DNA of 7,934 nucleotides from a bacterium (GTDB lineage: Bacteria > Eremiobacterota > Eremiobacteria > Baltobacterales > Baltobacteraceae). Shown here one piece after another: positions 6,199 to 7,934 of the stretch. Within the stretch, counting starts at the first letter, position 1. Each line of letters opens with the position of its first letter. The DNA lies in NCBI GenBank assembly GCA_021781095.1, contig JAJXXM010000039.1, forward strand, positions 1-7,934, in the 5' to 3' direction. The position numbers were made by a program, and so were the translations under genes. Under the pieces are notes generated by a model that was not told the DNA's origin, did not search any database, and saw only the letters and a program-made list of their open reading frames with translations.

Positions 6199-6949
6199 CT
6201 TCGTCGATCCCAGCCGTTTGCATGGCGATAAGTATCTCGGCTCGCTCGACGGAGAGCGAACGCGAGAGCGAGTTTGCTAACGTCTTCCGGCGATACGCGA
6301 ACGATCCGCGGACGACCTTCTCGAAGAGCGCGGGCTCGATCGGCTCGACGAGCGGCCGCGCGCGGCGATCGAGGACGATCACCGTCGAATCGACTTTCGG
6401 ACGCGGATAAAATGCGCCGGGCCCGAGCGTGAGGGCGCGCCGAATCGCCATGGCGTTGCCGACGGCGACGGTGAGGCTCCCGTACGAAGCGGTTCCGGGA
6501 GCGGCAAGCAAACGGTCGGCGACGTCTTTTTGAATCATCGCGACGACTCGTTGCGGCCCGCGCGGTAGCTGGGCGAGCGTGACCAACAGCGGCGTGGCGA
6601 TGTTATACGGCAGATTGCCGGCGACGTGCCAACGTTCGAAGCGTCGCTCGGGCCAATCGTAGGCGAGCGCGTCGGCTTCGAGAATCTCGACCGACGCAAG
6701 CTCGCCCCGTTCGCGGAGGAGCGCGACTAAATCGCGATCGATCTCCAACGCGCGAATGGCGGCGCCGTTCCGTGCGAGCGCCGCCGTGAGCGCTCCCGTA
6801 CCGGGGCCGATTTCAACGATTGCTTCGGGTGCGTCGGCGAGGGCGAGATCCGCAATTTTTACGCAGAGCGATTCATCGAGAAGAAAGTTTTGCCCGAAGC
6901 GCTTTTTCGGTTGTAAACCCGCCGCGTTCAGTAGGCCGCGCGCGCTCAC
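6125..6949 (-). CDS. rsmA: 16S rRNA (adenine(1518)-N6/adenine(1519)-N6)-dimethyltransferase RsmA
   Basis: RsmA (KsgA) uses SAM to dimethylate the two adjacent adenines in the 3'-terminal helix of 16S rRNA, a late step in 30S assembly. The 274-residue length matches the family (E. coli has 273). Motifs in order are the N-terminal LQPKKRFGQNFLLDE (residues 12-26), SAM motif I EIGPGTG (46-52), acidic EI ending the next strand (69-70), the catalytic NLPY (112-115), FYPRPKVDS (180-188), and the C-terminal R-x-E-x-L block (253-258). The start is GTG at 6949, forming a GTGA overlap with the stop of the upstream 3D-domain gene. The frame stays open far upstream, but that part is a shadow of the neighbouring gene. 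No clear ribosome site is visible, so coupling is likely. The last 74 nt also encode the start of the CPBP protease. Confidence 0.97.
   Translation of the reverse strand: MSARGLLNAAGLQPKKRFGQNFLLDESLCVKIADLALADAPEAIVEIGPGTGALTAALARNGAAIRALEIDRDLVALLRERGELASVEILEADALAYDWPERRFERWHVAGNLPYNIATPLLVTLAQLPRGPQRVVAMIQKDVADRLLAAPGTASYGSLTVAVGNAMAIRRALTLGPGAFYPRPKVDSTVIVLDRRARPLVEPIEPALFEKVVRGSFAYRRKTLANSLSRSLSVERAEILIAMQTAGIDEDERGERLDIGTFARLADALAGRGI
6208..6211 (-). promoter_or_regulatory. Possible Shine-Dalgarno site for the CPBP protease
   Basis: Read on the minus strand this is GGGA, nine bases before the ATG at 6198 and inside rsmA. It is weak but is the only purine-rich candidate at usable distance, and it supports the start that overlaps rsmA. 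Confidence 0.35.
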
Positions 6950-7934
6950 CCTTTGATGGCGAAGACGACGATCTTTCGGCGCCCGAATTCCATCGCGGCG
7001 CGCTGGGAATCGAAGCCGAGATCGATGCGGTGCCCGACGATCGCTCCGCCGGTATCGCCGGCGACGGCATAACCGTATCCCGGGATATAGAGTTTGGTTC
7101 CCAAGGGAATGACGCGCGGATCGACCGCGACGATTCCATGGCCGGCACGTTCGCCGGTAGCGGTGATGCCGCTGCAGCCCGCGCACCACGGCGTGTATGC
7201 CGTCGCGACCATACTGATCGCGTGGACGGCGCGCAATTGCATGGTGCCGATACTGCGAGCGGTGAAATTCGAGAACGCGCCGATATCGCCGACGCCGTCG
7301 AGGACCACGCGCGGATGCGCGGGCCGAACGGTCGTCGATGCGAGCGTTACGCGACGCACGATGCCGTTGGGATATTTGAAGTAGCGATAATCGACGCGCC
7401 GTTCGCCGAGCGATCCGAGTGCGACGATCTTCCGCGCGCCGACGCGCATGTTCGTATCGAGCCGATGGATCGTGCCTTCGCGCACGGGAACGAGAACGGT
7501 ACGATCCCACGCGACGATATGGAAAAGACGGACGCGCGATCCGTTGTGGAGCGCGGTGCCCAACGACGGAAATACTTTATCGAATTTTCCGATCTTGACG
7601 CCTTGCATCGACAGAAACGAACCGACGTCATCGGCGGTCGTCGCGACGGTTTTTAGCGAAGCGCCGTCGAGGAACGTTACGTGGATCGCACGCCGATAGA
7701 TGATGGTCGCGCCGTTGCTCAATGGTGCTGCGGGCGCGGGCACGACTTCGTCACCGGGTGCGACGTGAATGCCGCGCTCGGCGAGAAATTGCCCGACGCT
7801 TGCGGCCGTGCTCTCGTACGGAGTCGTGCGCGAGCCGTCCTGAAAGACGATCGCATACTTCGTGGGCTCCGCCGCGCGCACGACCGTGGTCGGCGCGATG
7901 AAGGATGCCCCGAGGGCAAGGCCTGCTCCGAGCA
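6946..7934 (-). CDS. YabE-like secreted protein: DUF348 repeats, G5 domain and 3D domain (5' end outside window)
   Basis: Two DUF348 (ubiquitin-like) repeats cover nt 7863-7700 and 7686-7522, each with a [FL]xDG turn (FQDG, FLDG) and a V-GxFL helix. A G5-type domain follows (about 7522-7300), then a C-terminal 3D domain (7212-6955). The 3D domain shows ATAYTPWCAGCSG and the three signature aspartates in AVDP, AGDTGG and RIDLGF. The 3D fold is related to the double-psi barrel of MltA-type lytic transglycosylases, so a peptidoglycan-cleaving or wall-remodelling role is likely. A GTG at 7881 could be taken as the start, but the frame stays open to the window edge and encodes a small-residue hydrophobic stretch (LGAGLALGASFIAP) followed by VRAAEP. 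This looks like a signal peptide with cleavage after VRA, so the true start lies beyond 7934. In Bacillus, yabE also sits just before rnmV-ksgA; here rsmA follows directly with a 4-nt overlap. Confidence 0.92.
   Translation of the reverse strand, partial: LGAGLALGASFIAPTTVVRAAEPTKYAIVFQDGSRTTPYESTAASVGQFLAERGIHVAPGDEVVPAPAAPLSNGATIIYRRAIHVTFLDGASLKTVATTADDVGSFLSMQGVKIGKFDKVFPSLGTALHNGSRVRLFHIVAWDRTVLVPVREGTIHRLDTNMRVGARKIVALGSLGERRVDYRYFKYPNGIVRRVTLASTTVRPAHPRVVLDGVGDIGAFSNFTARSIGTMQLRAVHAISMVATAYTPWCAGCSGITATGERAGHGIVAVDPRVIPLGTKLYIPGYGYAVAGDTGGAIVGHRIDLGFDSQRAAMEFGRRKIVVFAIKG

Noticed and set aside
6950..7510. Upstream in-frame extension of rsmA
   Set aside because: The extra residues are Arg-rich shadow of the 3D-domain gene; the GTG at 6949 gives the normal RsmA length and N-terminus.
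6820..7656. Plus-strand open frame opposite the 3D-domain gene and rsmA (278 codons)
   Set aside because: It crosses two convincing minus-strand genes and has no domain-like pattern.

Overview
The window is gene-dense, GC-rich bacterial chromosome (roughly 63-65% G+C by eye) with essentially no intergenic space. It holds eight protein genes in two tightly overlapping, convergent gene sets. I see no RNA gene, mobile element or CRISPR array. Both ends cut through a gene.

Plus strand, 2-5432: the C-terminal part of the membrane protease FtsH; two secreted M16 (insulinase-like) zinc-peptidase homologues in tandem that have both lost the HxxEH catalytic motif; a GT4-family glycosyltransferase; and a GT9-like (heptosyltransferase-type) glycosyltransferase. 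The first three junctions are 4-nt start/stop overlaps of the form NTGA, using GTG, ATG and, at the glycosyltransferase, apparently CTG. The last junction is an 11-nt overlap inside a terminator-like hairpin followed by seven T. The set looks like one translationally coupled operon for envelope protein quality control and surface glycan synthesis.

Minus strand, 7934-5419: a secreted YabE-like protein (DUF348 repeats, G5, 3D domain) whose true N-terminus lies beyond the window; rsmA (ksgA), coupled by a GTGA overlap; and a CPBP-family membrane protease whose start lies 74 nt inside rsmA. The yabE-like/rsmA neighbourhood resembles the yabE-rnmV-ksgA order of Bacillus, here without rnmV. The two sets meet tail to tail with a 14-nt overlap of coding ends.

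Organism: a YabE-type cell-wall protein beside rsmA points to a Terrabacteria-like lineage. Secreted M16 proteins and a heptosyltransferase-family enzyme suggest an outer membrane. A diderm Terrabacteria lineage such as Candidatus Eremiobacterota (WPS-2) would fit, but this is a low-confidence inference from gene content only.

The points most worth following up are the tandem catalytically dead M16 pair coupled to ftsH, the CTG start, the hairpin covering the GT9-like start codon, and a marked excess of the palindrome CGATCG. I found nothing that amounts to a clearly new defence or mobile system.
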